21,749 nt of DNA, taken from JAVXNW01 sp036645575. GTDB taxonomy: Bacteria > Bacillota > Clostridia > Christensenellales > Aristaeellaceae. The position numbers and the translations under genes are program-made. The notes beneath the pieces were generated by a model, which saw nothing but the letters and a program-made list of their open reading frames with translations, was not told the origin of the DNA and did not search any database. The stretch is from assembly GCA_036645575.1 (NCBI GenBank), contig JAVXNW010000046.1:1-21749 (forward strand), read 5' to 3'. Position 1 is the stretch's first letter; each line of letters opens with the position of its first letter. This document shows positions 7,008 through 14,492 of this stretch, piece by piece.

Positions 7008-7037
7008 AATCGTGCGTGCCTTACCGCGCGCACGATT
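7008..7037 (+). other. Hairpin between tRNA-Gly and tRNA-Cys
   Basis: An 11-bp inverted repeat (7008-7018 with 7027-7037, one G-U pair) is separated by an 8-base loop. No T run follows, so it is not a classical terminator. It could guide cleavage of the tRNA precursor or stabilise the spacer. Confidence 0.6.
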
Positions 7038-7049
7038 TAGTCCAAATAT

Positions 7050-7124
7050 GGCGTGATAGCCAAGCGGTAAGGCAAAGGTCTGCAAAACCTTCATCCACCG
7101 GTTCAAATCCGGTTCACGCCTCCA
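7050..7124 (+). tRNA. tRNA-Cys (anticodon GCA)
   Basis: Acceptor GGCGTGA pairs with TCACGCC. Anticodon stem AAGGT/ACCTT encloses CTGCAAA. The T-arm is CCGGTTCAAATCCGG, the discriminator is T and CCA is encoded. It is the last tRNA of the cluster, directly followed by a terminator. Confidence 0.95.
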
Positions 7125-7128
7125 AAAA

Positions 7129-7164
7129 AAATCCCTGCAATCAGCCATGATTGCGGGGATTTTT
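7129..7164 (+). terminator. Terminator of the tRNA cluster
   Basis: A 15-bp near-perfect stem (7129-7143 with 7148-7162, one T-G pair) has a 4-base loop GCCA and ends in a T run. The A run on the other side means it could also work on the minus strand. Confidence 0.92.
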
Positions 7165-7228
7165 GCTTCTTCCCCGACAGCTTAGACGCCGTCTTGCCTC
7201 GGCGCCCACGCAAGGCAAATCGTCGCAT

Positions 7229-7268
7229 CGCTTCTCGCGCGGTAAATTCGCTTCTCGCGCGGTAAATT
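7229..7268 (+). repeat. 20-bp perfect tandem repeat upstream of the pyr promoter
   Basis: Positions 7229-7248 and 7249-7268 are identical 20-bp units, each ending in GCGCGGTAAATT. A degenerate third GCGC-AGCAATT follows at 7274-7283 and runs into the -35 box. The two-helical-turn spacing places the AT-rich parts on about the same DNA face. An operator or UP-like role is inferred from position. The rest of 7165-7281 shows no gene. Confidence 0.7.
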
Positions 7269-7281
7269 TTTAGCGCAGCAA

Positions 7282-7310
7282 TTGACAAGCGCGCCCCGGT
7301 TGTGTATAAT
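7282..7310 (+). promoter_or_regulatory. Perfect-consensus promoter of the pyr operon
   Basis: TTGACA (7282-7287), exactly 17 bp, then TATAAT (7305-7310): full sigma-A consensus. Predicted start is near 7317, leaving about 50 nt before the pyrC ATG. No terminator hairpin or PyrR-type anti-antiterminator is visible in this short leader. Confidence 0.93.
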
Positions 7311-7367
7311 CGTTCGGAATGAGATGCGCCGAAAGCGTCGCAATCGGGCACCGAAAGGGGCGAGCAC

Positions 7368-8642
7368 ATGCACTTGTACGCAAATGCCGGGGTCTATCGG
7401 CATGGACAGATCAAGCGACTTACGTTGGCCGTCGATCATGGGCGGATTGTTCGCGTTTCTCGTGATCTGGCGGATATTTCGCACAGCGATACCGATCGCG
7501 TATTTGATTTGACAGGCTTTCTATTGACACCGGGTTTCGTCGATGCGCATGTGCATCTTCGAGAGCCCGGCTTTTTTCATAAGGAAACGATGAAGACCGG
7601 CACCATGGCGGCGGCGCGCGGCGGGTACACGGCGGTGTGCGCCATGCCCAACGTCTCCCCCGCGCCCGACGGCCGCGCGGGGCTTCAGGCGTCGCTGGAC
7701 GCGATTGCGCGGGACGCGTCGGTGCGCGTATACCCCTATGGCACGCTGACGGTAGGGCGCAAGGGCGCGGGCTTTCCCGCCCCGTACGCGGAGATGAGCG
7801 CGGAGGTGGTCGGCTTTTCGGACGACGGTTGCGGCGTTCAGGATGAAGCGCTGATGCGCGCGTGCATGCGCGGCGTTGGCGCGGTCGGCGGGATCGTGGT
7901 CGCGCACTGCGAGGACGAATCCCTCCTGCATGGCGGCGTGATCCACGCGGGCGCCTATGCCCGCGCGCACAGACATGCGGGGATCGTCTCTCAAAGCGAG
8001 TGGGGTCAGGTCGCGCGCGACCTGCGCCTCGCGGAGGAAGTGGGCTGCGCCTACCACGTATGCCACGTATCGACCAAGGAGAGCGTTCAGCTCATCCGCG
8101 AGGCCAAGGCGCGGGGCGTCAACGTCACCTGCGAGACCGCGCCGCACTACCTGCTGCTTACCCAAGACGACCTTGAGGAAGACGGCCGGTTCAAGATGAA
8201 CCCGCCGCTCAGGGAGGCGGCTGACCGCGCGGCGCTCCTTGAGGGTTTGCTCGACGGCGCCATCGACATGATCGCGACCGACCACGCGCCGCACACGGCG
8301 CAGGAAAAGGCGCGCGGGCTGGATGGGAGCGCCATGGGCGTGGTGGGTCTTGAGTGCGCGTTTGGGGTACTCAACGAAGGACTGGTACAAACCGGAACGT
8401 TATCGCTTGAAAAGCTGCTCGCGCTTCTATGCGACGGCGCGCGCGCCCGCTTTCACCTGCCCGGCGGCATCGAAGAGGGCGAGGTTGCCGACTTTAACCT
8501 GATCGATTTAAACGCGCGCTACGTGGTCGATCCGGCGGAATTTGCCTCAATGGGGCGCGCGACCCCGTTTGCCGGGTGCGCGGCGCGCGGGCGCGTGCGC
8601 GCGACCGTGGTCGCCGGCAAGATCGTATATGGAGGAATTTGA
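7368..8642 (+). CDS. pyrC: Dihydroorotase
   Basis: This 424-residue cytosolic zinc amidohydrolase closes carbamoyl aspartate to dihydroorotate, step 3 of UMP synthesis. The class I (Bacillus-type) pattern is clear: metal ligands DAHVHLREPG (H61, H63), the bridging-Asp region SDDG (151-154), H180 in AHCED, H233 in CHVST, and the catalytic D305 in ATDHAPH (303-308). CAMPN (91-95) is also typical. The length is normal. The start has AAAGGGG 7 bases upstream. It is the first gene of the pyrC-K-D-F-E-B-I operon, an order in which dihydroorotase precedes the dehydrogenase genes. It ends two bases before the pyrK ATG, whose ribosome site is inside the pyrC 3' end. Confidence 0.96.
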   Translation: MHLYANAGVYRHGQIKRLTLAVDHGRIVRVSRDLADISHSDTDRVFDLTGFLLTPGFVDAHVHLREPGFFHKETMKTGTMAAARGGYTAVCAMPNVSPAPDGRAGLQASLDAIARDASVRVYPYGTLTVGRKGAGFPAPYAEMSAEVVGFSDDGCGVQDEALMRACMRGVGAVGGIVVAHCEDESLLHGGVIHAGAYARAHRHAGIVSQSEWGQVARDLRLAEEVGCAYHVCHVSTKESVQLIREAKARGVNVTCETAPHYLLLTQDDLEEDGRFKMNPPLREAADRAALLEGLLDGAIDMIATDHAPHTAQEKARGLDGSAMGVVGLECAFGVLNEGLVQTGTLSLEKLLALLCDGARARFHLPGGIEEGEVADFNLIDLNARYVVDPAEFASMGRATPFAGCAARGRVRATVVAGKIVYGGI

Positions 8643-8644
8643 CC

Positions 8645-9409
8645 ATGACCGACGCAATCTTTTCCGTCATCGACAACGTGTGCGTCGCCAACCGCACCTA
8701 TCGGCTGCGCCTCGAGGGCGACGCGCGGGCCATGACCGCCCCGGGGCAATTCGTGATGGTCAGCCTGCCCGGCTTTTTCCTGCGCCGGCCGCTGTCGGTA
8801 TGCGACTGGGATGACGCGGGACTCACGCTCGTCTACAAGGTGCTGGGCGCTGGAACCGACAAGCTGGCACAGCTGCGCGCGGGCGAATCGCTCACCGTGC
8901 TGACCGGACTTGGCAACGGCTTTGACTTGACCGATCCCGGCGCCCGCCCGCTGATCGTGGGGGGCGGCTTGGGCGTCGCGCCGATGCTGGCGCTGGCCAA
9001 GCGGCTATCCCGCCCCACCTGCGTGCTGGGCTTTCAGGGCGCGGGCGATTGCTTTCTGGTGGAGGAACTCACGCGCGCGGGCGCGCGGGTCATCGTGTCC
9101 ACGCAAGACGGCAGCTTGGGCGTCAAGGGCTTTGTGACCGACGTGCTAAAGACGTTGACCCCCGCCGCCCCCACTTCCCCCGCTTCCCCCGCCGCGCTTT
9201 GCCCGCCGTTTGATCGCGCGTATGTGTGCGGGCCGGAGCCCATGCTGCGCGCGGTTCACGCGCTGTACCCGGCGGGACAGTACAGTTTCGAGGCGCGCAT
9301 GGGCTGCGGATTTGGCGCGTGCATGGGCTGCTCGCGCAAGACCAAGAGCGGCTTTGTGCGCATCTGCAAAGAGGGGCCCGTGCTGCCCGGAGAGGAGATC
9401 CTATGGTAG
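8645..9409 (+). CDS. pyrK: Dihydroorotate dehydrogenase electron transfer subunit
   Basis: This 254-residue flavo-iron-sulfur subunit passes electrons from PyrD to NAD+. Visible: the FAD-binding RRPLSV (48-53), the NAD-binding GGGLGVAPM (106-114), and the four [2Fe-2S] cysteines C221, C226, C229 and C241 in the MGCGFGACMGC...C pattern. I take the ATG at 8645 because GGAGG lies about 9 bases upstream; the frame runs back to 8576 within pyrC. Residues 171-188 form an Ala/Pro/Ser stretch encoded by C-rich repeats, inserted between two fold elements and probably a surface loop. The gene ends in a 7-bp overlap with pyrD, consistent with stoichiometric production of the two subunits. Confidence 0.95.
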   Translation: MTDAIFSVIDNVCVANRTYRLRLEGDARAMTAPGQFVMVSLPGFFLRRPLSVCDWDDAGLTLVYKVLGAGTDKLAQLRAGESLTVLTGLGNGFDLTDPGARPLIVGGGLGVAPMLALAKRLSRPTCVLGFQGAGDCFLVEELTRAGARVIVSTQDGSLGVKGFVTDVLKTLTPAAPTSPASPAALCPPFDRAYVCGPEPMLRAVHALYPAGQYSFEARMGCGFGACMGCSRKTKSGFVRICKEGPVLPGEEILW

Positions 9410-10317
9410 ATACGCGCGTAAACCTTGCCGGCATGGCGCTAGACAACCCGGTGATCGCGGCCAGCGGCACTTTCGGCTTCGGCAAGGAGTTTTCCAAGCT
9501 CTACGACATCAACTGCCTGGGCACGTTTTCGTTCAAGGGCACCACGCTTGACGAGCGCTTTGGCAACGACTGCCCGCGCATCGCGGAGTGCGCAGGCGGC
9601 ATGCTCAACGCGGTCGGCCTTCAAAACCCAGGCGTTCGCCACGTGCTCGCGCATGAAATTCCCGAAATGCGCGCGTACTTTCACAAGCCGGTCATCGCAA
9701 ACGTCAGCGGTTTTTCGCTCTCGGAATACGAGACGGTTGCGGGCCTGCTCGGCGACGATCCCCAGGTGGGCATGATCGAGGTCAACATCTCCTGCCCCAA
9801 CGTGCACGGCGGCGGCATGGCGTTTGGCACCGATCCCCAGCACGCGGCGGCCGTCACGCGCGCGGTCAAGGCGGCCACCACCAAGCCGGTCTTTATCAAG
9901 CTCTCGCCCAACGTGACCGACATCACCGAAATCGCGGTCGCGTGCGAAGAAGCGGGCGCGGACGGGCTGAGCCTGATCAACACGCTGCTGGGCATGCGAA
10001 TCGACTTAAAGACCCAAAAACCCGTGCTGGCCAACCGAATGGGCGGCCTGTCCGGCCCGGCGATTTTCCCGGTCGCGCTCAGAATGGTCTATCAGGTGAC
10101 GCGGAGGGTGTCGATCCCGGTGATGGGCATGGGCGGCGTTTCAAGCGCGGAGGACGTGCTGGAGATGATGCTCGCAGGCGCGACGGCGGTGCAGGTAGGC
10201 GCGGCAAACCTCAAAGACCCCTACGCGTGCAAGCGGATCATCGAGCGCCTTCCGCTCGCCATGGCGCAATACGGCATCAAGAACTTACGAGAAATTATCG
10301 GAGGTGCAGGCAAATGA
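9403..10317 (+). CDS. pyrD: Dihydroorotate dehydrogenase 1B catalytic subunit
   Basis: This 304-residue FMN enzyme oxidises dihydroorotate to orotate, step 4 of the pathway, in a heterotetramer with PyrK. Class 1 features: the active-site cysteine C131 in NISCPN (128-133), FKGTT (44-48) for FMN contact, GGVSS (244-248) and QVGAAN (264-269) for the phosphate. The neighbouring pyrK shows that it is the NAD-linked class 1B form. The ATG at 9403 overlaps the end of pyrK and has an AGAGGAGA ribosome site. Its stop overlaps the start of pyrF by 4 bp. Confidence 0.96.
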   Translation: MVDTRVNLAGMALDNPVIAASGTFGFGKEFSKLYDINCLGTFSFKGTTLDERFGNDCPRIAECAGGMLNAVGLQNPGVRHVLAHEIPEMRAYFHKPVIANVSGFSLSEYETVAGLLGDDPQVGMIEVNISCPNVHGGGMAFGTDPQHAAAVTRAVKAATTKPVFIKLSPNVTDITEIAVACEEAGADGLSLINTLLGMRIDLKTQKPVLANRMGGLSGPAIFPVALRMVYQVTRRVSIPVMGMGGVSSAEDVLEMMLAGATAVQVGAANLKDPYACKRIIERLPLAMAQYGIKNLREIIGGAGK

Positions 10318-11015
10318 AGGGTGACGTCATCATCGCATTGGACTTTGCGAGCGCGCAGGAGACCTACGCGTTCTTAGCGCAATTTCCCGCAGGGCGCAAG
10401 CCCTTTGTCAAGATCGGCATGGAGCTTTTTTACGCCGAAGGCCCGGAGATCGTCCGCAAGGTCAAGGCCATGGGGCACAAGGTCTTTCTGGATCTCAAAC
10501 TCTACGATATCCCGAACACCGTCAAAAAGGCCATGCGCGTCTTGTCCAATTTGGACGTCGACATGGTCAACCTGCACGCTTCGGGCGCGCGCGCGATGAT
10601 GGAAGCCGCCCGCGAGGGGCTCACCCGCCCGGACGGCACGCGCCCGCTGCTGCTCGCGGTGACCATCCTCACCTCGACCAACGACCAACAGCTTCGCGAA
10701 GAGCTGCTGGTTTCAACGCCGCTTGATGAGACGGTCATCGGCTATGCGCAAAACGCCAAGGCCGCGGGGCTTGACGGCGTGGTCTGCTCGCCGCTCGAGG
10801 CCGCAAAGGTCAAGCTGGCGTGCGGCGCGAACTTCCTGACCGTCACGCCCGGCGTGCGCTTTGCGGGCGCGGTGGCAGACGACCAAAGCCGCGTCATGAC
10901 GCCCGAAAAGGCGCGCCTAGGCGGCAGCGACTTTATCGTGGTGGGTCGCCCGATCACGCAGGCTTCGGACCCGGTCGCGGCCTATACGCGCTGCATCCAT
11001 GAATTTTTAGGTTAG
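10314..11015 (+). CDS. pyrF: Orotidine 5'-phosphate decarboxylase
   Basis: This 233-residue TIM-barrel enzyme converts OMP to UMP, the last step. The catalytic array is D60-x-K62-xx-D65 in FLDLKLYDIPNT (58-69). VTPGVR and VGRPIT mark the C-terminal phosphate-binding part. The true start is the ATG at 10314 in an ATGA overlap with pyrD, with GGAGG 10 bases upstream; the open frame upstream is an out-of-frame read of pyrD. Length and motifs are normal for the bacterial group 1 enzyme. Confidence 0.96.
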   Translation: MKGDVIIALDFASAQETYAFLAQFPAGRKPFVKIGMELFYAEGPEIVRKVKAMGHKVFLDLKLYDIPNTVKKAMRVLSNLDVDMVNLHASGARAMMEAAREGLTRPDGTRPLLLAVTILTSTNDQQLREELLVSTPLDETVIGYAQNAKAAGLDGVVCSPLEAAKVKLACGANFLTVTPGVRFAGAVADDQSRVMTPEKARLGGSDFIVVGRPITQASDPVAAYTRCIHEFLG

Positions 11016-11044
11016 TCAATCATCCATATGAGGAGGACAAGGTC

Positions 11045-11677
11045 ATGAGCAAATCCATTGCCAAGCTGCTTTTGGGCGTTCAGGCGGTATTTCTTCGCCC
11101 CGACGAGCCGTTCACTTGGGCCAGCGGCATTCACAGCCCGATTTACTGCGACAATCGCCTGACGCTGACCGCGCCCGACGCGCGCACCCAGATCGAGCAG
11201 GGGCTCAAGGCGCTGATTGAGCGCCACTTTCCCGGTTGTGAAGTGCTCATGGGCACGAGCACGGCGGGCATCGCGCACGCGGCCATCACCGCGCACCTGA
11301 TGGGGCTTCCGATGGGCTATGTCCGCAGCGGTGCCAAGGACCATGGGCGCGGCAATCGCATCGAGGGCAGGCTTCTGCCCGGCCAGAAGGTGGTGGTCGT
11401 CGAGGACCTCATCTCAACCGGCGGCAGCGTCATCGAGGTGGTCGAAGCGCTGCGCGAGGCGGGGGCGGAGGTGCAGGGCATCGTGAGCATCTTCACCTAC
11501 GGCATGGCCAAGGGGCTTGCGCGCCTGCAAGCCGAGGGCATCGTCAATCACAGCCTGACCGACTTTGACGAGCTAATCGAGGCGGCGGCGGAAGAGGGCT
11601 ACATCGAGCCGGACGACCGGCGTCGGCTTCGCGCGTTCCGCGACGACCCATCCGATGAGGGCTGGAAAAACGCATAG
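11045..11677 (+). CDS. pyrE: Orotate phosphoribosyltransferase
   Basis: This 210-residue cytosolic enzyme joins orotate and PRPP to give OMP, step 5. It has the PRPP-binding loop VVVVEDLISTGGS (116-128), the flexible catalytic loop with K98 and H100 in SGAKDHGRGNRIEG, and FTWASGIHSPIYCDNR (23-38), which binds orotate. It is preceded by a strong ribosome site (GAGGAGG, spacer about 8). The 29-bp gap from pyrF is the largest in the operon but holds no terminator. Confidence 0.96.
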   Translation: MSKSIAKLLLGVQAVFLRPDEPFTWASGIHSPIYCDNRLTLTAPDARTQIEQGLKALIERHFPGCEVLMGTSTAGIAHAAITAHLMGLPMGYVRSGAKDHGRGNRIEGRLLPGQKVVVVEDLISTGGSVIEVVEALREAGAEVQGIVSIFTYGMAKGLARLQAEGIVNHSLTDFDELIEAAAEEGYIEPDDRRRLRAFRDDPSDEGWKNA

Positions 11678-11688
11678 GAGGAAACGTC

Positions 11689-12609
11689 ATGCGCCATTTG
11701 ATCGACATCACCGATTTCTCTGTAAAGGAAATCGAAGAAATTCTGACGCTTGCGTCAGACATCATGAACGACGGTCCCAAATACGCGGACAGCATGCGCG
11801 GAAAAAAGCTGGCGACGCTGTTTTTCGAGCCCAGCACGCGCACGCGGCTGAGCTTTGAGGCGGCCATGCTGGAACTGGGCGGGAGCGTATTGGGCTTTTC
11901 CGAGGCGCAGTCCTCGTCGGCAGCCAAGGGTGAGACGGTGTCTGACACGGTTCGAACCGTGGGCTGCTATGCCGACATCATCGCCATGCGCCACCCCAAG
12001 GAGGGCGCGCCCAAGGCGGCGTCCATCCACTCGAGCGTGCCGGTGATCAACGCGGGGGACGGCGGGCACTGCCACCCAACCCAGACGCTGACCGACCTTC
12101 TGACCATTGCGAGCGAGTGTGGTCATCTGGGACACCTGACGGTGGGCGTGTGCGGCGACCTCAAGTTTGGCCGCACGGTGCATTCGCTTTTAAACGCGCT
12201 GTCCCGCTATGAGGATCTGACGTTTGTGCTGATCGCGCCGGAAGAATTGCAATTGCCAAGCTACGTAACCGACATGCTGACGGCGCGCGGCGCGCGCTAC
12301 CGCAAGGTGGGCACGATGGAAGAGGTCATGCCGGAGCTTGACATTCTGTACATGACGCGCGTGCAAAAGGAGCGCTTTTTCAACGAGGCCGACTACATTC
12401 GCCTGAAGGACAGCTTCATTTTGACGCCCGACAAGCTCGAAAACGCCAAAAAATCCCTCAAAATCCTGCACCCGCTGCCGCGCGTCAACGAGATCGCCCG
12501 CACGGTGGACGACGACCCGCGCGCCGTATACTTTAAGCAGGTCTACTACGGAAAGATCGTGCGCATGGCGCTGATCCTCAAGATGATGGCTTGGAGGGAT
12601 GAGCAATGA
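11689..12609 (+). CDS. pyrB: Aspartate carbamoyltransferase catalytic chain
   Basis: This 306-residue chain condenses carbamoyl phosphate with aspartate, the committed step. Motifs: FFEPSTRTR (45-53, the carbamoyl-phosphate loop), K80 from the 80s loop, HPTQTLTDL (129-137), GRTVHS (161-166), and HPLPR (261-265), whose loop closes over aspartate. With pyrI next to it the enzyme is expected to form the allosteric dodecamer of the E. coli type, not the unregulated Bacillus trimer. The start has AGGAGG upstream. The stop overlaps the pyrI start as ATGA. Confidence 0.97.
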   Translation: MRHLIDITDFSVKEIEEILTLASDIMNDGPKYADSMRGKKLATLFFEPSTRTRLSFEAAMLELGGSVLGFSEAQSSSAAKGETVSDTVRTVGCYADIIAMRHPKEGAPKAASIHSSVPVINAGDGGHCHPTQTLTDLLTIASECGHLGHLTVGVCGDLKFGRTVHSLLNALSRYEDLTFVLIAPEELQLPSYVTDMLTARGARYRKVGTMEEVMPELDILYMTRVQKERFFNEADYIRLKDSFILTPDKLENAKKSLKILHPLPRVNEIARTVDDDPRAVYFKQVYYGKIVRMALILKMMAWRDEQ

Positions 12610-13043
12610 AAATCGACAGCATCACAACCGGCATCGTGCTTGACCACATCCCGGCCGGACGCGGCATGGAAATCTATCGCTACTTGCGCCTTGACAAGCT
12701 CACGTCGCCCGTCGCGATCATTCAAAACGCCAAGAGCGAAAAGCTCGGCAAGAAGGACATCATCAAAATCGACGCGGTGATCGATGTCGACATGGACGTG
12801 CTGGGCTACATCGGCCCCGGCATCACGGTCAACATCATCCGGGGCGGCGTGCGCGTCGAAAAGCGCGAGCTGCAACTGCCCGAGCAGATCACCAACGTGC
12901 TCAAGTGCAAAAACCCGCGCTGCATCACGACCGCCGACCCGACGCTTGACCAGATCTTCTGCCTGTCCGATCGCGAAAAGCGCACCTACCGCTGCGCCTA
13001 CTGCGAGGAGCAGACCCACGCCACCACGCTTCGGGACGCCTGA
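12606..13043 (+). CDS. pyrI: Aspartate carbamoyltransferase regulatory chain
   Basis: This 145-residue subunit binds nucleotide effectors in its N-terminal domain and contacts PyrB through a C-terminal zinc site. The zinc ligands are C101, C106, C130 and C133 (CKNPRC and CAYC). Near the N-terminus, VLDHIPAGRG (11-20) matches the effector pocket region, with D13/H14 like D19/H20 of the E. coli chain. It is the last gene of the operon, coupled to pyrB by a 4-bp overlap. Its stop codon begins a 40-bp tandem duplication. Confidence 0.96.
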   Translation: MKIDSITTGIVLDHIPAGRGMEIYRYLRLDKLTSPVAIIQNAKSEKLGKKDIIKIDAVIDVDMDVLGYIGPGITVNIIRGGVRVEKRELQLPEQITNVLKCKNPRCITTADPTLDQIFCLSDREKRTYRCAYCEEQTHATTLRDA

Positions 13044-13120
13044 TCGCCCGCTCCCGCCGCCTGAACCGCCCGCTCGCCGCCGACCGCCCGCTCCCGCCGC
13101 CTGAGCCGCCCGCTCGCCGC
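13041..13120 (+). repeat. 40-bp tandem duplication after pyrI
   Basis: Positions 13041-13080 and 13081-13120 are two 40-bp units differing at only three sites. The first unit begins with the pyrI stop codon. Each unit itself has two CCGCCCGCT-type half repeats. After it, 13118-13146 holds only an imperfect hairpin followed by TTTT, so there is no strong terminator for the pyr operon. Confidence 0.75.
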
Positions 13121-13148
13121 GTGAAATTGTTAATTCTGCGTTTTCCCC

Positions 13149-13177
13149 TTGACATTTTTCGCGTGCTGCGCAATAAT
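13149..13177 (+). promoter_or_regulatory. Promoter of the T-box operon
   Basis: TTGACA (13149-13154), a 17-bp spacer and AATAAT (13172-13177). Predicted start is near 13184, immediately before the first paired segment of the T-box leader. Confidence 0.8.
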
Positions 13178-13183
13178 ACGGTA

Positions 13184-13446
13184 AACCGTTGAGGTGGAGA
13201 TCAAACCGCAAGCGATTTCACAGAGAGCCGGGGAGGCTGGGATCCCGGCAATGGCGCGGCGGCAAATGGACCACTGAGGGCGTGGCGAAAGGCGCGGTGC
13301 GCTGAGTAACTTGCGACGCAATCCCGGCGTTAAAAGGGAACGTGTGTGTCGGCACACGACAAAAGCAGGGCGCTTCAAGCGTCAAGCAAGGTGGTACCGC
13401 AGATGTTTTCGCATCTGTCCTTGAAATAAGGACAGATGCGTTTTTT
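13184..13446 (+). promoter_or_regulatory. T-box riboswitch with a Trp (UGG) specifier
   Basis: The leader senses uncharged tRNA. The T-box core AAGGTGGTACCGC (13388-13400) is unmistakable. Stem I is visible upstream: a basal helix GGTGG (13192-13196) with CCACT (13270-13274), the AGAGAG bulge sequence (13222-13227), and an apical CCGGG/CCCGG stem around a GGCTGGGA-like loop. The 3' side of the specifier loop reads CAAA-TGG-ACC, giving TGG at 13267-13269, the tryptophan codon. The antiterminator bulge TGGT (13392-13395) would pair with the tRNA acceptor end. It ends in a terminator at 13410-13446 that competes with the antiterminator. Uncharged tRNA-Trp should therefore switch the downstream transporter on. 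Specifier choice is inference from position; the T-box itself is near certain. Confidence 0.9.
13410..13446 (+). terminator. T-box-controlled terminator
   Basis: A perfect 13-bp stem (13410-13422 with 13428-13440), a 5-base loop, then six T. It directly follows the T-box core and overlaps the sequence needed for the antiterminator. Confidence 0.93.
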
Positions 13447-13490
13447 ATTGCCTGCCACAACCGACAAGCTATTTTTAGGAGGTATTCCCC

Positions 13491-14453
13491 ATGAAAAAAC
13501 TGTCTGTCGTGCTTGTGACCTTTGTCCTCATGCTCGCCTTTGCCGCCCCCGTTCTTTCCGAACCGCTCAGCGTGGGCGTGGTTCAGTTGGCCGAAAACGG
13601 CGCGTTCACCGACATGCGCGAGGGCTTCATCGCCCGCATGCGCGACCTGGGCTACGCGCAGGATCGCCTGACATTCGACGTCCAGAACGCCTCCGGCGAC
13701 ATGAGCAACCTCTACACCATCTGTCAGGGCTTTGCGGACACGCGCCCCTGCGCGGTCGTCACGATCGCGACGCCCCCGACTCAGGCGATGGTCAACCTCG
13801 AAAGCGAGCTTCCGGTGTTCTTCATCTCGGTTTCAAACCCGACGGCTGCGGGCGTGATCACCGACATGGCGCACCCGGACAAGCTGGCGACCGGCACATC
13901 CAACGCCATCCCGGTCGACGAGATGTTTAAGCTCTCCGATCGCCTGACCCCGGGCGTCACCTCCTACGGCTTCATCTACTGCACGAGCCAGGTGAACTCG
14001 GTCTCAACCGTGGAAAACGCCAAGGCGTATCTTGACTCAGTGGGCATCAGCTACCACGAGGCCGTCGTCGCCACCTCATCGGAGGTCTACGAGGCCATGC
14101 TGTCGCTCGTGGGCGCGGGCGTAGGGGCGATCTTCGTGCCCAACGACAGCGTCGTGCAGGACGCGATGGCCGTGGTCGCCGAGGTCGCTTCGGACGCCAA
14201 GATCCCGGTGTACGGCTCCTCTTCCGTCATGGTGCGCTCAGGCGCGTTTGCGACGATCAGCATTTCCGACACCGCGATTGGCGCGCTGACCGCCGACATG
14301 CTCGATCAATACCTGAAGGGCACGCCCGTCGATCAGATCCCCGCGATCGTGGTAAATCAGTTTACCACCGTCATCAATACCAACACCGCTTCCGCGATCG
14401 GCGTAACGCTTCCGCCCGACGTTCTGGCAAGCGCGGAACTGGTTCAGGAATAA
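13491..14453 (+). CDS. trpX: Tryptophan-type ABC importer, substrate-binding protein
   Basis: This 320-residue exported protein belongs to the COG2984 (ABC_sub_bind) family. Residues 1-23 are a signal peptide (MKKL..., hydrophobic core to about residue 19). The two-lobe periplasmic-binding fold begins at SVGVVQLAENGAFTDMREGF (27-46). Family segments include ATPPTQA (93-99), SVSNPTAAGVITD (113-125), GTSNA (135-139) and FVPNDS (215-220). Trp specificity comes from the T-box specifier and from the known TrpXYZ systems of Firmicutes, not from the protein itself. It has no lipobox cysteine after the signal core, although Gram-positive binding proteins are normally lipoproteins. Start: AGGAGG 8 bases upstream. 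Confidence 0.85.
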   Translation: MKKLSVVLVTFVLMLAFAAPVLSEPLSVGVVQLAENGAFTDMREGFIARMRDLGYAQDRLTFDVQNASGDMSNLYTICQGFADTRPCAVVTIATPPTQAMVNLESELPVFFISVSNPTAAGVITDMAHPDKLATGTSNAIPVDEMFKLSDRLTPGVTSYGFIYCTSQVNSVSTVENAKAYLDSVGISYHEAVVATSSEVYEAMLSLVGAGVGAIFVPNDSVVQDAMAVVAEVASDAKIPVYGSSSVMVRSGAFATISISDTAIGALTADMLDQYLKGTPVDQIPAIVVNQFTTVINTNTASAIGVTLPPDVLASAELVQE

Positions 14454-14492
14454 ATCACCCGTTCGAGAATAAACCGCAAGGAGCCTTGATCC

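Noticed and set aside
6680..7124. tRNA cluster as a phage attachment site
   Set aside because: No integrase and no duplicated tRNA 3' end are seen in the window, and all five tRNAs are complete.
7229..7268. Tandem repeat as the start of a CRISPR array
   Set aside because: There are only two directly adjacent 20-bp units, with no spacers and no cas genes.
7521..8390. A 289-codon open frame on the minus strand
   Set aside because: It is antisense to pyrC, which has full catalytic motifs, and the product is Arg/Ala/Val-rich without domain features.
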